Origin: Dermatemys mawii
Lineage: Eukaryota > Chordata > Testudines > Dermatemydidae
Direction: 5' to 3'
DNA: 64,000 nt
NCBI GenBank assembly: GCA_007922305.1
Contig: ML677334.1
Location: 64,021,142-64,085,141 of the forward strand
Shown here: piece by piece, positions 34,669 to 46,571 of the stretch
Position numbering within the stretch: position 1 is the stretch's first letter
Layout: each line of letters starts with the position of its first letter
Position numbers and translations under genes: made by a program
The notes under the pieces: generated by a model
The model's database searches: none
Seen by the model: the letters and a program-made list of their open reading frames with translations, nothing else
What the model was told of the DNA's origin: nothing

Positions 34669-34761
34669 CATAGAATCATAGACTATCAGGGTTGGCAGGG
34701 CCCTCAGGAGGTCATCTAGTCCAACCCTCTGCTCAAAGCAGGACTAATCCCCAACTAAATC
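34669..34761 (-). mobile_element. Short CR1 3' end nested in the older CR1
   Basis: Minus strand. Reading the plus strand, CATAGAATCATAGACTATCA GGGTTGGCAGGGCC .. GTCATCTAGTCCAACCC and GCAGGACTAATCCCCAACTA is a CR1 3' tail only about 90 bp long. On both sides the older CR1 continues (ATTCTTGAAGCTCTTT before, CTGAACCCTTTTCAATTTTT after), so this is a clean later insertion. Confidence 0.8.
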
Positions 34762-35730
34762 CTGAACCCTTTTCAATTTTTCAATGTCCTTTTTGATATG
34801 TGAGCACCAGAACTGGACTCAGTATTCCAGAAAAGGTCTCCCTAATGCCACACACAGAGACTTCATTATCCCATGCTTGTGTATCCATTGATCCCATTAG
34901 TGCTTTTAGCTACAGCATGGTACTGAGAGCACATGTTCAACTGGATATCTACCATTAGCCCTAAGCCCCTTTCCGTGTCACTGCATTTCAAGATATAGCT
35001 TCCCATCTTGTAAATGTGACCTATATTCTTTGTTCTTAGATGTAAGACCTTGCATTTGGCTGCAGTAAAACACACGTTCAGATGAACCCACCTTACCAAA
35101 GGATACAGATTGGCCTGTATAACTGACCTGTCCTCATCATTATTTATCACTCCAGTTTTTGTGTCATTTTCAGATTTTACCAACAAAAATTTGACATCTT
35201 GCCTTTCAGATCATTGGTAAAAATATTAGATAGCACTAGGCCAAGAAGCAGGACTCCAACAGTGACACTCCTATAAGATGATGATTCCTCATTTCCAATC
35301 TCTTTTTGAGATCTAGCAGTTAACCAAATTTTAATCCATTTAATATTAACTACATTGATTTTTTTTATAGTGCTGATGTTTTTTATCAGAATATCACACA
35401 GGACTCACTTAAATGCCTTACAAAGTCTATTATGTTAACACAGTTACCTTTATCAGCCAAACTTGTAATCTCAACAAATTATATCAAGTTTGTTTGAAGA
35501 GTTCTGTTTACCATAAAAGCCATTTTGATTGGCATTAAGTATACTGCCATCCTTTAAGTCTTTCCTGATTGCATCCCCTATCAACCTTGCCATTGATTTG
35601 ATTGGATCCGACTAACAAGTACTCAAAGACCTATCTGATTTTTTACTTGTCTTTTTAAATCAAAATAATGTCTGAGTTCATGCTCTTTAAGATGTTCCTA
35701 CAGTTTACCATTGCTAAAGGGATTTCCTCA

Positions 35731-36000
35731 TTTCTAATAATGAGTATATAGCTGTTATGGACCAAATTATATTCTCAGTTTTGCCAGTATAAATCCAGAG
35801 TAAACCCTTCATCTTCATGGAGTTGATCCAGATATACTCCAATATAAATCACATCAGAATTTGGCTCTGGTGTTTTTCAATTCAAGAAAACTTCATTAAC
35901 AAAACCACATTGTACAATGGATCTGGAATTCCCCATTTGAAGACTCTTAGGGTTAGCAAGGGTGAAGAAGGTTTTGACAGTGTGATTTCCTGTTTAAGCT
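35731..36000. other. Palindromic-repeat fragment, otherwise plain
   Basis: At 35764-35872, TTTTGCCAGTATAAATCCAG AG and CTCCAATATAAATCACATCA GAATTTGGC are arms of the palindromic family. Confidence 0.45.
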
Positions 36001-36080
36001 GGAGGGATAGTTCAGTGGTCAAAAAATGAACCAGGCTTCCTGAAATGTTGAAATCCTCACAGGGGTAAACTTAATATTTC
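36001..36080 (+). repeat. tRNA-derived SINE head with box A and box B
   Basis: TAGTTCAGTGGTC at 36008-36020 fits the polymerase III A box and GTTGAAATCCT at 36047-36057 fits a slightly decayed B box, at tRNA-like spacing. No cloverleaf with acceptor stem is visible, so this is a SINE head rather than a tRNA gene. Confidence 0.55.
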
Positions 36081-37764
36081 ATTGTTGCAAGATCATTCTT
36101 TGCATAAAAAGGTGCTGGGTATAAAATGTAAGTTATCCCCAAATGCTTATCAAAGGTGGGGAAGCAGGGTTGGTCCTAATTCACAGATGGGGAAATTGAA
36201 GCATAAAAAGTTAATGTCCACATTTTCAAAAATGGCCACTGGTTTTGGGTATCAAATTTTTTGTGACCAATTTTGATACGCCTAACCTAAGACAGCTAAG
36301 TCAATGGCAACTTTTAAAAATGCTGACTTTCTACTAATGTGAAAGTTAAAGGTAAATAAAAATATTCCCAGATTTGTTATCCAAAGTCTCATGATACTGA
36401 AGTCAATCAAATTATCTTTGGGTCCTGATTCAGGATTTTTGAAGACTTGAGTTTGGCAGTCCTGTTTCCTGTTTTTTTTTAAAAGGATATCATTATGTGA
36501 CCTCATCCCGCTTCTCCACCATCTTTCTGAGTGATACTTTAATAGAAATATTAAATAGTAATAAGAAGAGGTAAGTAGATTCATTTCATAGTCTGAGTTC
36601 AGGCTACCAGTTTGTGTGATCAAGCAAATGAGTATCTCCACCTCCCTTCAATTTGCTAGAGAAAGAACTCCCAAGTGAGAGTTTCTCAGCCAATTTCTTC
36701 CTACCAGCAAACGATAACATTTTGGAGTCATTACACCAGCCAACTTCAGCATGGCCTGCTTCCTGATTAGTCAGTTGGAATACCATAATTAATGATGTCA
36801 TGGCAATGATGAGGTTTTCAGGGGAAGAGCATAGAATGGGTTCTCCAAGGTTAAACTAATCTTTACATTTCTGAATCAGTGATAGTATCTGGCTACTTTG
36901 GACAGATGAACTATTCAACTCTTCTGATAAGAGAAGAATATGACTGAAATGTCAATTAAAATGGTACTGTGTGTCTTCAAATATTCTATGCTCTATAAAA
37001 TAAGCTTATCTCTAAAATGTCAAAGCCTGAAGCTTTCCAGGAGCCCTTGCATCAAAGGACACAGTTAGAAAGACTTGCATGATTTAAGCAGAATCTTGCT
37101 TACTTCCATACTCGTTAAACTTAATTCCTAAGTGATCCTTACTAATGTGCCACACACACTTGCCAAGCAAAGCTTCTGGATTTTGATTGTGTTGATTTAA
37201 AATGAATCTGATATCTGATTTGATCCAAAAGAATGAAGGAAAGGGAGTTTAAAACACTTCAGTAACTGCTGCTGTCATCTGCTCTGTAAGGTTTGGAACA
37301 TGCCTGGCTCTAGCATGACGGCATCTTATTGGTCCAGTGGCATGGCTACATTAGGGCTCCCTGGTCCTTGGCTGTGGAGGCATTGTGAGAAGAGGGGAGC
37401 ATGCTTGGCACTTCCAAGCATGTAGGTAGAGAGCAATGGGGAGTGGGCAGAGCCGTGGTTTGGCTCTAGCACCACACTGGCCAGTGGAGCTGCGTGGGCA
37501 TGAGGGGAAGTAAAAAATTGTTGTGTGCAAGGTCCAGCCCACTTCACTATCGTCCTAAATGAACATCGGTTTACTGTCTTTATATTCTATGTATAGCAAA
37601 AATACACTTTTCTGATACAGGCAATTGATTGATTTAATCAAAAGTTCATTGTACTTTCCTGGTCTCTTATTTTTTAGCACAGAACAGCTACAGAATTAGG
37701 ATCTCTGTTCTGATCTGTCTATCCAGATATTGACCCAATCACTGTGTTGTAGCTGACTGCCTCA
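36081..37764. other. Mostly unannotated
   Basis: A weak SINE-like phrase occurs at 36180-36215 (CACAGATGGGGAAATTGAAG). The 37265-37550 segment is GC-richer and may be an unclassified repeat. No gene recognised. Confidence 0.4.
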
Positions 37765-37880
37765 CAATCATTAACGGATTTTATTCTCACAACATACCTG
37801 TGAGATAGAGAAGCATAATCCCCAGTTTACTGTGAATGGCAAGTCTCCCAGTGACTTCATGTGCAGGACTAGGACCTACA
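37765..37880 (-). repeat. tRNA-SINE body fragment, minus strand
   Basis: TCTCACAACATACCTGTGAG ATAGAGAAGCATAATCCCCA GTTTACTGTGAATGG follows the reverse complement of the SINE body ('...CCATTTTACAGATGGGGAA'). Confidence 0.5.
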
Positions 37881-38265
37881 TAAGCATCCTTTGCACAGGA
37901 GTGACAATCTTATGGGAGAGAGTCACTATAATGAGAGACCTTATAATCTTCCCGTTCCACGTCCTTTTAGGCCCTGTTGAAATTCCCAGTCCTTGTTAAT
38001 AACAGCAGGAGCTGCTGAATGCTGACTGCTTCAGAAAACATGATTACTTCACTTAGGAGCCTAAATGGTAGCTGATTGCTCTTAAAAACCTGGCTCCCAC
38101 TGCTGGTGCTGAGGATTTTTAAAGTCTATCTATGCAGTGATGCTTGTTGCTCTGACTGATATCTGGTACAACAGCCTTTCTTGTAAATCTTATTTTCCTC
38201 CAAAACGGAAAAGAAAGCATATAGAAAACAACACTGATTTCTGGAAAGATCTGTGTAATAACTCA

Positions 38266-38400
38266 TTAGAGAAAAGGTGGGTGAGGTAATATTTTTTATT
38301 GGAACAATTTCGGTCGGTAAGCAACACAAACTTTCACGCTTACACAGAACTCTTCTTCATTTTGTCTCTCAGATATCCTGGGCCCAATTTGACTACAACA
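38266..38400. repeat. Dispersed repeat with GGTGGGTGAGGTAATAT start
   Basis: GGTGGGTGAGGTAATATTTT TTATTGGAACAATTTC .. CTTACACAGAACTCTTCTTC matches a repeat I recall as widespread in turtles and some other vertebrates. Class not certain. Confidence 0.5.
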
Positions 38401-39640
38401 ATACTGCATGTAATGACTCATTAGGCATGTTAAAGTGACAAGTCCTATAACAATACAGAGGTAACTATCTCCAAGACCTAGGACTTCAGAGCATTTTAAA
38501 AAAAGCCTTAATATCCTGCAATCGGGGGCTAGGTTTGATGTTCATATGCACTTTTATCATGTCCTACTGTACTCCCCTCTGAATGCCAGTTAGTAATCTT
38601 ATTCTGTGCCAGAATTCCTTGAGTTTATTAATATTCCCTAAACATTGTGTTTGTTTCTGTTTTTTAAAGCTATTGCCAGATTATGGCCTGTCTATGCCTG
38701 ATAGTGGTTATGTTTGTGTATGAGCACAGGGTCATCTGATAACAATTTGTAGCAGCAGGCGATAAGCACTGTTTAAAATGGGTACAAGCCAGAATTGTAT
38801 GGCTCCCAGTATACTTTTAGAAGGTCCCATCAACAAAAGAAAGAGTTCAAGGTATTTCAGAAGAGGTCATTGATTACAACCAACTTCATGATCGTTCTGG
38901 ATGTCTTCCTTCCTGCAGAGACATAATTAAATTCTGTTTTACGGTCGGACTTATTTTCAGCATTTCAGCAAGGACAGTGGCTTTTAGGCCTGATTCTGAT
39001 CTCTACTCGTACCAATTTAACACCACTGTAAACTATCTTGAAGTCAGCGGGGTCGTGCTAATCTAAGTGAAATCTACGGTCCTTTAAGTTTAAAGTACAT
39101 TTACATTTGTTTAACATTTGTGAGCAGCCCTGAAACATTTCCCTTGCAGAATGTGTACATTGATTTACAGATTATATTTAGAAAAAATTCCACTAACTAA
39201 GACCTTTTCCCAGTGTCTTTTGCTGTAATTGTTCAGGCAGCTGTGGCACTTTTCGCTAACTTTTAAATAGCTATTCAGGTGAACGGTAAAGCTCTCTGCG
39301 TGAATCACTAACAGGACATGATCCAAGTCTGGTTTGTGATCTCTTCAGGGCTCTGTTGTAAAGGGGTAGCCCCCTTCCCTGCATCCCAGTTTTCCTTGCT
39401 TTGTATTTTATTTATTGGACTATCCGGGTGGTCTAATCTCTCCATGCTGTGGGACAGATGCTAGTTTTGAGGCATTGTAACAGCCCATGTATAGAAATAC
39501 AGTTCCAGATTTTAGATCCTTTTTTGAGGATTTAGTCGTTAAGGCATCAGTGGGGTTAAGAATTAATACATTAAATTAGGGAATAGCTCACCTGTGACTC
39601 AAACCTCAGTAACATCTCAAGGCAGGCCCCTCCCCTTGAA
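38401..39640. other. Mostly unannotated; palindromic arm at 38987-39080
   Basis: GGCCTGATTCTGATCTCTAC TCGTACCAATTTAACACCAC is the left arm of the palindromic family, with a decayed right arm (AAGTCAGCGGGGTCGTGC). Nothing else recognised. Confidence 0.4.
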
Positions 39641-40300
39641 AATTGTTCAATGGCACGCATGCCCCTCCCCCTCTGAACTCAGGGAATAGACTCTAGCAGC
39701 AGCAGTCTCACTGCAGTCGGTGCGTGTGCTCAGACCCTTTGGCCCGTGCAGTGGTAAAGACTCTCTCTGCCCCCCCTGCTACCTCTTTGCCTTGGGGAAG
39801 GAGGTACCAACTGCATGGACCATAAGGGAAGGTGGGGGCGGAGAACCCAGTCCTTCCCCACCACGCTTGGCCAGCTCTGAGGCTGCAGAGACTGAGCAGC
39901 CACTGCCTCCCCTCCTGCCCAGGCCCGACACAGCAATGCAGGCAGTCCCATGATGAGGGACTTGCTTCCCCACAGGAAGTAATGGCCTGGGTGCTGCACC
40001 CCTGCCTAACAGGGAAGCCCCTGCCAGAGTCCAGCTGCTGTGGGCCGAGAGGGGACTGGATGTCATGGCACTTATCCGAGCTGTCGTCGCCTCCTCCCCC
40101 ACCTCCTCGCTCTGAGTGGGGCAGCTATAGGGAGGGGTCCGCATCCCAGACGCCAAGGTTTTCCATAAGGAGCAGGGGCACAGAGGGCTCATGGGGCTGC
40201 ATGGCACCAGCTCCCCCTCCACTCTGCAGGCTGCACTATGGCCCAGTAATGGTGCAGGTCCCAACTCAGCTGAAAATCATTTGAGGGCAGGACAGAATCT
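39640..40300. repeat. GC-rich block, probably repeat-derived
   Basis: A block clearly richer in G+C than its flanks, with CCCCTCCCC and CTGCC-type runs and several overlapping open frames on both strands (up to 161 codons) of low-complexity composition. No splice-bounded exon or domain was recognised. It could also be a small CpG-containing regulatory region. Confidence 0.3.
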
Positions 40301-41237
40301 GGCCCTTGCGCACCAGTTGGACCACCCCAGGCAAGATTGTGCATCTTTACTCCTGCACCCAATCTAGCAGCTTTAATTTTTATAGACTTCTTGTTTGTGT
40401 AAAGAATTCACAGTAAACAGCCCTCAAAACTTTTTGGGTCTTATATACACTGCGCTTCTCTGGCAATGGAGTGCCAGGAGTGTGCCCTGGGACATCGGTG
40501 TCTAGCACAACTTTTGGGGCTGAATAAATTAATGACGGTGAATGGATGAAAAATGGCTGAGTTGCACCTTGTAGACAGAGTCTCGAATTGAGGCAGCATT
40601 GGGGATGGCTTCACTGCACAGTTAGCCAAGGTCTGAGCATCTGGATTAGCCTAGCCCAGGTGCAAGCAAAGTCCTCCCTACATCACTCAGCAGGGTATAT
40701 TTTGGGGTGTGTCCTATGGTTCTTTGTGCTGAGATGTGCTAGGATTCTCCCCTGTCAGCTGAGGGAGAACTTGTCAGGACCTGGAATGGAGGGGGTGGAC
40801 TATCAGCACTCAAGATTTTTTGCCTGCATCCTCACTACAAAGTGTGTAGGTTCCAGCCTTACTGAAAATGGAGTCCAGGTTCTCACCCACAACCCCAGCC
40901 AGGAAAGCCAGCCTTGGCTTGAGAACCTGCAAACAGCTCTCAGAAGGTTTTTTGTGTGGATAGTAGCGGGGGTTGGGCTAAAACCCCAGTCAGAGCCATG
41001 ACCGCTGCCTTCACCAGGCCCTGGGAGGTGAAATGTCTCAGGAATTCCCAACTGCACATAGGGAGTACACCCACTATTTGAACCTCTCAAGGGGAGCAGC
41101 ATGTTACCCCAACTGTGCCACTCTGCTCGCAGTGAATAGGCCACTGTGGCCATGGTCCTACCTCCGTCTTATCTCCATTGGAGCATCATGCCTGGGCCTT
41201 ACATAGATTGTGTGATGGCTCCCTGAGCCCTCCTGCA
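40301..41237. other. Unannotated, moderately GC-rich
   Basis: Open frames of 116-137 codons at 40588-41153 overlap on opposite strands and carry no known domain. Possibly part of an unclassified repeat. Confidence 0.35.
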
Positions 41238-44200
41238 CATAGAATCATAGAACTGGAAGGGACCTCGAGAGGTAATCTAGTCCAGACCCCTGCACTCATG
41301 GTAGGAGTAAGTATTATCTAGACCATTCCTGACAGGTGTTTGTCTAACCTGCTCTTAAAACCCTCCAATAGTGGAGATACCACAACCTGCCTAGGCAATT
41401 TATTCCAGTGCTTAACCACCCTGACAGAAAGTTTTTCCTAATGTCCAAGCTAAACCTCCCTTGCTGCAATTTAAGCCCATTGCTTCTTGTCTTATCCTCA
41501 GAGGTTAAGTAAAACAATTTTTCTTCCTCCTCCTTGTAACAACCTTTTACAAACTTGAAAGCTGTTATCATGTCCCTTCTCGGTCTTCTCTTTTCCAGAC
41601 TAAACAAACCCAGTTTTTTCAATCTTCCCTCATCGGTCATGTTTTCTAGACCTTTAATTGTTTTTATTGCTCTTCTCTGGACTCTCTCAAATTTGTCCAC
41701 ATCTTTCCTGAAATGGGGCACTCAGAATTGGACACAATACTCCAGTTGAGGCCTAATTAGCGCAGACTAGAGCAGAAGTATTACTTCTCATGTCTTGCTT
41801 ACTACACTCCTGATCGTACATCCCAGAATGATGTTTGCTTTTTTTGCAACAGTGTTACATTATTGACTCATCTTTAGCTTGTGGTCCACTATGACTCCCA
41901 GATCCCTTCCCTGGTACTCCTTTATTTCCCATTTCGTATGTGTGCAATTGATTGTTTCTTCCTAAATGGAGTAGTTTGCATTTGTCTGTATTGAATTTCA
42001 TCCTATTTGCTTCAGACCATTTCTCCAGTTTGTTCAGATCATTTTGAATTTTAATCCTATCCCCCAAAGTACTTGCAACCCCTCCAGCTTGGTATCATCC
42101 GCAAATTTTATAAGTGTACTCTCTATGCCATTATCTAAATCATTGACAAAGATATTGAACAGAACTGGACACAGAACTGATCTCTGTGATCTCCCACTCT
42201 TTATGTCCTTCCAGCATGACTGTGAATCGGTGATAACTACTCTCTGGGAACAATTTTCCAACCTGTTTTGCATCCACCTTATAGTATCTCCATCTAGGTT
42301 GCATTTCCCTAGTTTGTTTCTGGGAAGGTCATGCAAGACAGTATCAAAAGCTTTACTAAAGTCAAGATATACCATGTCTACTGCTTCTCCCCTATCCACA
42401 AGGCTTGTTATCCTGTCAAAGAAGGCTACCAGGTTGGTTTGGTGTGATTTGTTCTTGACAAATCCATGCTGACTGTTACTTACTACCTTCTAGATGTTTG
42501 CAAATTGATTGCTTAATTATTTTCTCTGTTATCTTTCTGAGTACATAACTTAAGCTGACTGGTCTGCAATTTCCTAGGTTGTCCTTATTTCCTTTTATAG
42601 ATGGTTGCTATATTTGCCCTTTTCCAGTCATCTGGAATCTCTCTCATCTTCCATGAATTTTCAAAAATAATTGTTAATGGCTCAGATATTTCCTCAGTCA
42701 GCTCCTTCAGTATTCTAGGATGCATTTCATCAGGCCCTGGTGACTTGAAGACATCTAATTTGTCTAAGTAATTTTTAACTTGTTTTTCCCTATTTTAGCC
42801 TCTTCTGATCCTACCTCATTTTCACTGGTATTCACTATGTTAGGCCTTCTTTATTTCAGTTTTCACCAAGAAGTCATTAAGCACTTTTGCCATTTCCACA
42901 TTTTCTGTTATTGTTCCCCCGCCCTTCATTGAGTAATGGTCCTACCCTGTCCTTGGTCTTCCTCTTGCTTCTAATGTATATGTAGAGTGTTTTCTTGTTA
43001 CCTTTTTTGTCTCTAGCTAGTTTGATTTCGTTTTGTGCCTTGGCCTTTCTAATTTTGTCCTTACATACTTGTGTTATTTGTTTATAGTCATCCTTTGTAA
43101 ATTGACCTATTTTCCACTTTTTGTAACGCTCTTTTTTGATTTTTAGATCATTGAAGATCTCCTGGTTAAGCCAAGGTGGTCTCTTGCCATACTTCCTATC
43201 TTTCCTATGCAGTGGGATAGTTTGCTCTTGTGCCCTTAATAATGTCTCTTTGAAAAACTGCCAACTGTCTTCAATTGTTTTTCCCCTTAGACTTGCTTCC
43301 CATGGGATCTTACCTACTAACTCTTTGAGTTTGCTAAAGTCTGCCTTCTTGAAATCTGTTGTCTTTATTTTGCAGTTCTCCCTCTTACCATTCCTTAGAA
43401 TCATGAACTCTATAATTTCATGATCACTTTCACCCAAGCTGCCTTCCACTTTCAAATTCTCAACCAGTTCTTTCCTATTTGTCAAAATCAAATCTAGAAC
43501 AGCCTCTCCCCTAGTAGTTTTCTCCACCTTCTGAAATATAAAAAATGTCTCCAGTACATTCCAAGAATTTGCTGGATAATCTTTGCTCTCCTGTGTTATT
43601 TCACCAACAGATGCATGAGTAGTTGAAGTCCCCCATCACCACCAAGTCCTGTGCTTTGGATGATTTTGTTAGTTGTTTAAAAAAAAGCCTCATCCACCTT
43701 TTTTTCCTTATTAGGTAGTCTGTAGTAGAGCCCTGTCATGACATCACCCATGTTTTTTACCCTTTTTATTCTTACCCGGAGACTTTCAACAAATCTGTCT
43801 CCTATTTCCATCTCAACCTCAGTCCAAGTATATACATATATAAGGCAACATGTCCTCCCTTTTTTTCACTGCCTGTCCTTCCTGAGCAAGCTGTACCTTC
43901 CTATACCAATGTTCCAGTCATGTGTATTATCCCAGCTGGTCTCTGTGATGCCAACTATGTCATAGCTGTGTTTATTTACTAGCATTTCGAGTTCTTCCTG
44001 CTTTTTCCCTATACTTCTCACATTAGTGTACAGACATCTAAGATAATGGTTTGCTTTTCCCCCATCCCCAGTTCTGTCTTGTCTCTCCTTTATCTCTGCT
44101 ATAACAGCTCCTTCTAAATTCCAAACCTTCTTCCAGGTCTCCATGTTCTTGACTTACCTGTGGGTTTTGGTCACCTGCCCCCTTTGAACCAAGTTTAAAG

Positions 44201-44305
44201 CCCTCCTCACTAGGTTAGTCAGTCTGTATCCAAATATGCTCTTCCCCTTACTCAAGAGGTGGTCCCCATCTCTTCTTAGCTATCCTCCTTCCTGGAACAT
44301 GTATG
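41238..44305 (-). mobile_element. CR1 LINE, about 3.1 kb, 5'-truncated, ORF2 broken
   Basis: A non-LTR retrotransposon on the minus strand. The 3' end at 41238 reads, on the minus strand, CTATGATTCTATG. Going 5' from there: a C-terminal region (about 41344-41721, with FERVQRRAIKTIKGLENM); the reverse transcriptase (about 41855-42399, motif A VYLDFSKAFDTV and the catalytic FADDT near 42092-42108); the endonuclease C-terminal part with GESDHE near 43420 and ESWQ-type linker; VVMGDFN near 43622-43642; and the endonuclease N-terminal part (about 43866-44144, with TNVRSIG and GITETSW). These domains copy RNA into DNA at a nicked target. Stops and frameshifts split the frame into at least five pieces, so it is inactive. 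ORF1 and the 5' end are missing, typical of CR1. It is the most complete LINE here and less decayed than the copy at 33911-35730. Confidence 0.93.
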
Positions 44306-45394
44306 TACATTCACCTTTATATTGTGCATACTCATCTAGGGACAGAGAACATCTGGATCAGAGAGAGTACAAGCAATCACCAGTGAATTCTTACTTGTGG
44401 GTTTAGCTGGATTCTTATAATTCATGAATGTGACTTTATAAAGACTACAGGATGCTTAACACAGCAGCCCATGAATCATTTAAGCACTATGTCAAAGTGT
44501 TGGGAAGTGTTAATAAACACACACATCTTGGATGGGAGGTGACATACAGGGGAGGGATTCACTTCATTAGTGACTTAAAGAGAAAACGCAGTTCCAGTGA
44601 TACATTTACTATTAGTATTATTTGTATTGTGATAGCCCTAGGAGCTCCGGCTATGGACCAGGATCACTTTGTGCTAGGAGCTGTACAAACATGGAACTGA
44701 AAAATGGGCCTTGCCTCCAAAGGGTGGGTACAGACAGCACAAGGCAACAAACATATGTGACTGTGCAGTGAAATTTTACAAGCATGCTCTGATATTTCAG
44801 AAATAGACACAGTGCATATTAATTAGACCCTGGAAGTTCCGTGAGTCACTACTCAAAGGCATCACATTATTCTCTGACTTGCTAGAGAAAGCATTTCCCG
44901 GGATATCTGGAAAGGACTCTCAGGAACGCTGTTTGTATGAGAGAGCAGAAAAAAAAAGTCTCGCGGGTATTTTTATTTGAAAGGAGAGTTGTATTAAATG
45001 TTGGGGATATGCACACTAGGAAATGTAACAGTGGGCTTCTGAAAATCAGAATCCTAGAGCATTTTCCAGTTCCAGACTTGTACTGTTGCCAATCCTAGGA
45101 TTTTATGATACACAAGTCTGAGCTCTGTACTATCAGTTTGGCAGACTAGCTAGTGAGCTAGCTACAAAAAGTTGACATTCCTAGATTATAAAGGGTTTCC
45201 AGAGGCTGGGCTTTTGCGATAAAATAAGGTGGCTCTCCAAATAATAGGCGAGAAGAATGGGTCCGGTACTGCATTCTCTACGCTTTCTTTATTGGGAACA
45301 GGGAAGCTCTTCTCACAAGAGTGAGCTGCTGTAATAACTTTGTTCAGTGTTAACCAGGACTTTTCCATGCATCTCCTGAATTATTCTTAGAAAA
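44306..45394. other. Mostly unannotated; minus-strand SINE end at about 44620-44735
   Basis: GTGATAGCCCTAGGAGCTCC and TTTGTGCTAGGAGCTGTACA AAC is the reverse complement of the SINE 3' module. The rest shows no gene or repeat. Confidence 0.45.
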
Positions 45395-45500
45395 GGTAAA
45401 TCATTGGCAAGATACTTAACCTCTTTGTGCTGTGGGTACCTCAGCTGCAAAATGGGGATGATAATAATATCTTACTCTGGTGTTGGAAGAATTAATTCAG
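45395..45500 (+). repeat. tRNA-SINE body fragment
   Basis: ATTGGCAAGATACTTAACCT CTTTGTGCTGTGGGTACCTC, then GCAAAATGGGGATGATAATA, follows the MIR/Cry-like body 'GGGCAAGTCACTTAACCTCT...AAATGGGGATAAT'. A short (TG)n run lies just after, at 45513-45528. Confidence 0.6.
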
Positions 45501-45539
45501 AGTTTGTATATACGTGTGTGTGTGTGTATAAACTCTGAG

Positions 45540-46287
45540 ACTGTCAGATGAAAGGAAATATGGAAGTGTAAATTAATATGAATTAGTATTATCTTATCTT
45601 GTTATTCATATCAGTGGACAGAATCCTTGTTTCATTTTGTGTCTGGGAGGGTCAGATAGTCCCAGCAAAAGTCCCACAATTATGGAACAAACTTCTGTAG
45701 GAGATCAGAAGGAGCATGAATCTTGCCACCTTCAGAGCACACTGTAGGATGTGTGTGTAAAGTAGAATTTCTGCAGATAGCCCATGTTGTAATGACACCC
45801 AGAGCAGAAGGCATCAACCAGCAACAGTTCCCTGTTACTGTTAGGAAACAACAGGATAAGGGAGGAGCCCTACAATATCGAAGTAATGTTGGCGTGTCTC
45901 GAATACTGTAACCTGCTCAGATTTCACTACAATGAGCATTGTAGAGATGTTTATTTAGGGTTATACTATGGCCCGTGCCATGCAATGGTGGTCAGAGAAG
46001 AGAATAAAGATTCCTCTTTCACATCCTGCCTCTGCACATGACTCAAATATGGGCCACCAGGAATCAGTCCCTGTGCTGGTTGAAATGCAGGGACCGCTGG
46101 TGAGATGTTCTCCTTTTCTTCCACATTGCACCACTGTGGGAAAGAAAGTTGGTAGGTCCATGACTACACTCACCTATGCACTGACCAGGAGAGATAGCCA
46201 GAAGTACAGAGAGTAAGCTGCTCCCTTTAAAGAGATGTAGTAATTTCCCCCTCCCCTGAGTGCAAGCAGGGAGCTACAGGGCTGTGC
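45540..46287. other. No recognised feature
   Basis: Mixed sequence; short frames without domains. Confidence 0.4.
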
Positions 46288-46295
46288 ATTTAGGG

Positions 46296-46563
46296 CAGTG
46301 GTGGGCAACTTACAGCCTGTGGGCCACACGTGGCCTGTCAGACTAATCCTCTGGTGGCCTGCAAGATAGTTTGTTTAAAGCAGTGGGCCACAGCGACATG
46401 CTGACCACTGCTTCCCACAGCTCCCATTGGCCGGGAACAGAGAATCCTGGCCATTGGGAACTGTGTGCAACTGTGCAAATGTAAACAGACTGTCTTGCAG
46501 GCCACCAGCGGATTACCCTGAAGGGCTGTGTGCGGACTGCAGGCCATAGGTTGCCCACCACTG
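46296..46563. mobile_element. Non-autonomous hAT element, about 270 bp
   Basis: Termini CAGTGGTGGGCAACTTACAG and GGTTGCCCACCACTG are inverted copies. The flanks ATTTAGGG (46288-46295) and ATTTAGAG (46564-46571) are an 8-bp duplication with one difference. Sub-terminal GTGGGCCACACGTGGCC fits the same broad group as the element at 857. Confidence 0.85.
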
Positions 46564-46571
46564 ATTTAGAG

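Larger units (their letters stand above)
33911..35730 (-). mobile_element. Old CR1 LINE, interrupted by two later insertions
   Basis: On the minus strand this is a diverged CR1 whose 3' UTR begins at the left (AAGCCAGGAGGGACCATTCT .. CAGTCTGACTTCCTG). Its pieces are 33911-34026, 34327-34668 and 34762-35730. They keep CR1 order: the 3' UTR, the segment with GAGGAATCCACCACAGCCCT and CCAATGGTTAATTAGCCTAA, then the former reverse transcriptase region (GAACTGGACTCAGTATTCCA, and further on ACTCACTTAAATGCCTTACA). The two gaps hold a MITE and a younger CR1 tail. No intact frame remains. Confidence 0.8.

Noticed and set aside
36001..36080. A functional tRNA gene
   Set aside because: A and B boxes are present but no acceptor stem or anticodon arm closes; a SINE head explains it.
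39720..40284. 150-161-codon frames on both strands in a GC-rich block
   Set aside because: Overlap on both strands, low-complexity content, no splice context or domain; treated as a GC-rich repeat or regulatory block.
42044..42472. 142-codon plus-strand frame
   Set aside because: Antisense shadow of the CR1 reverse transcriptase region.
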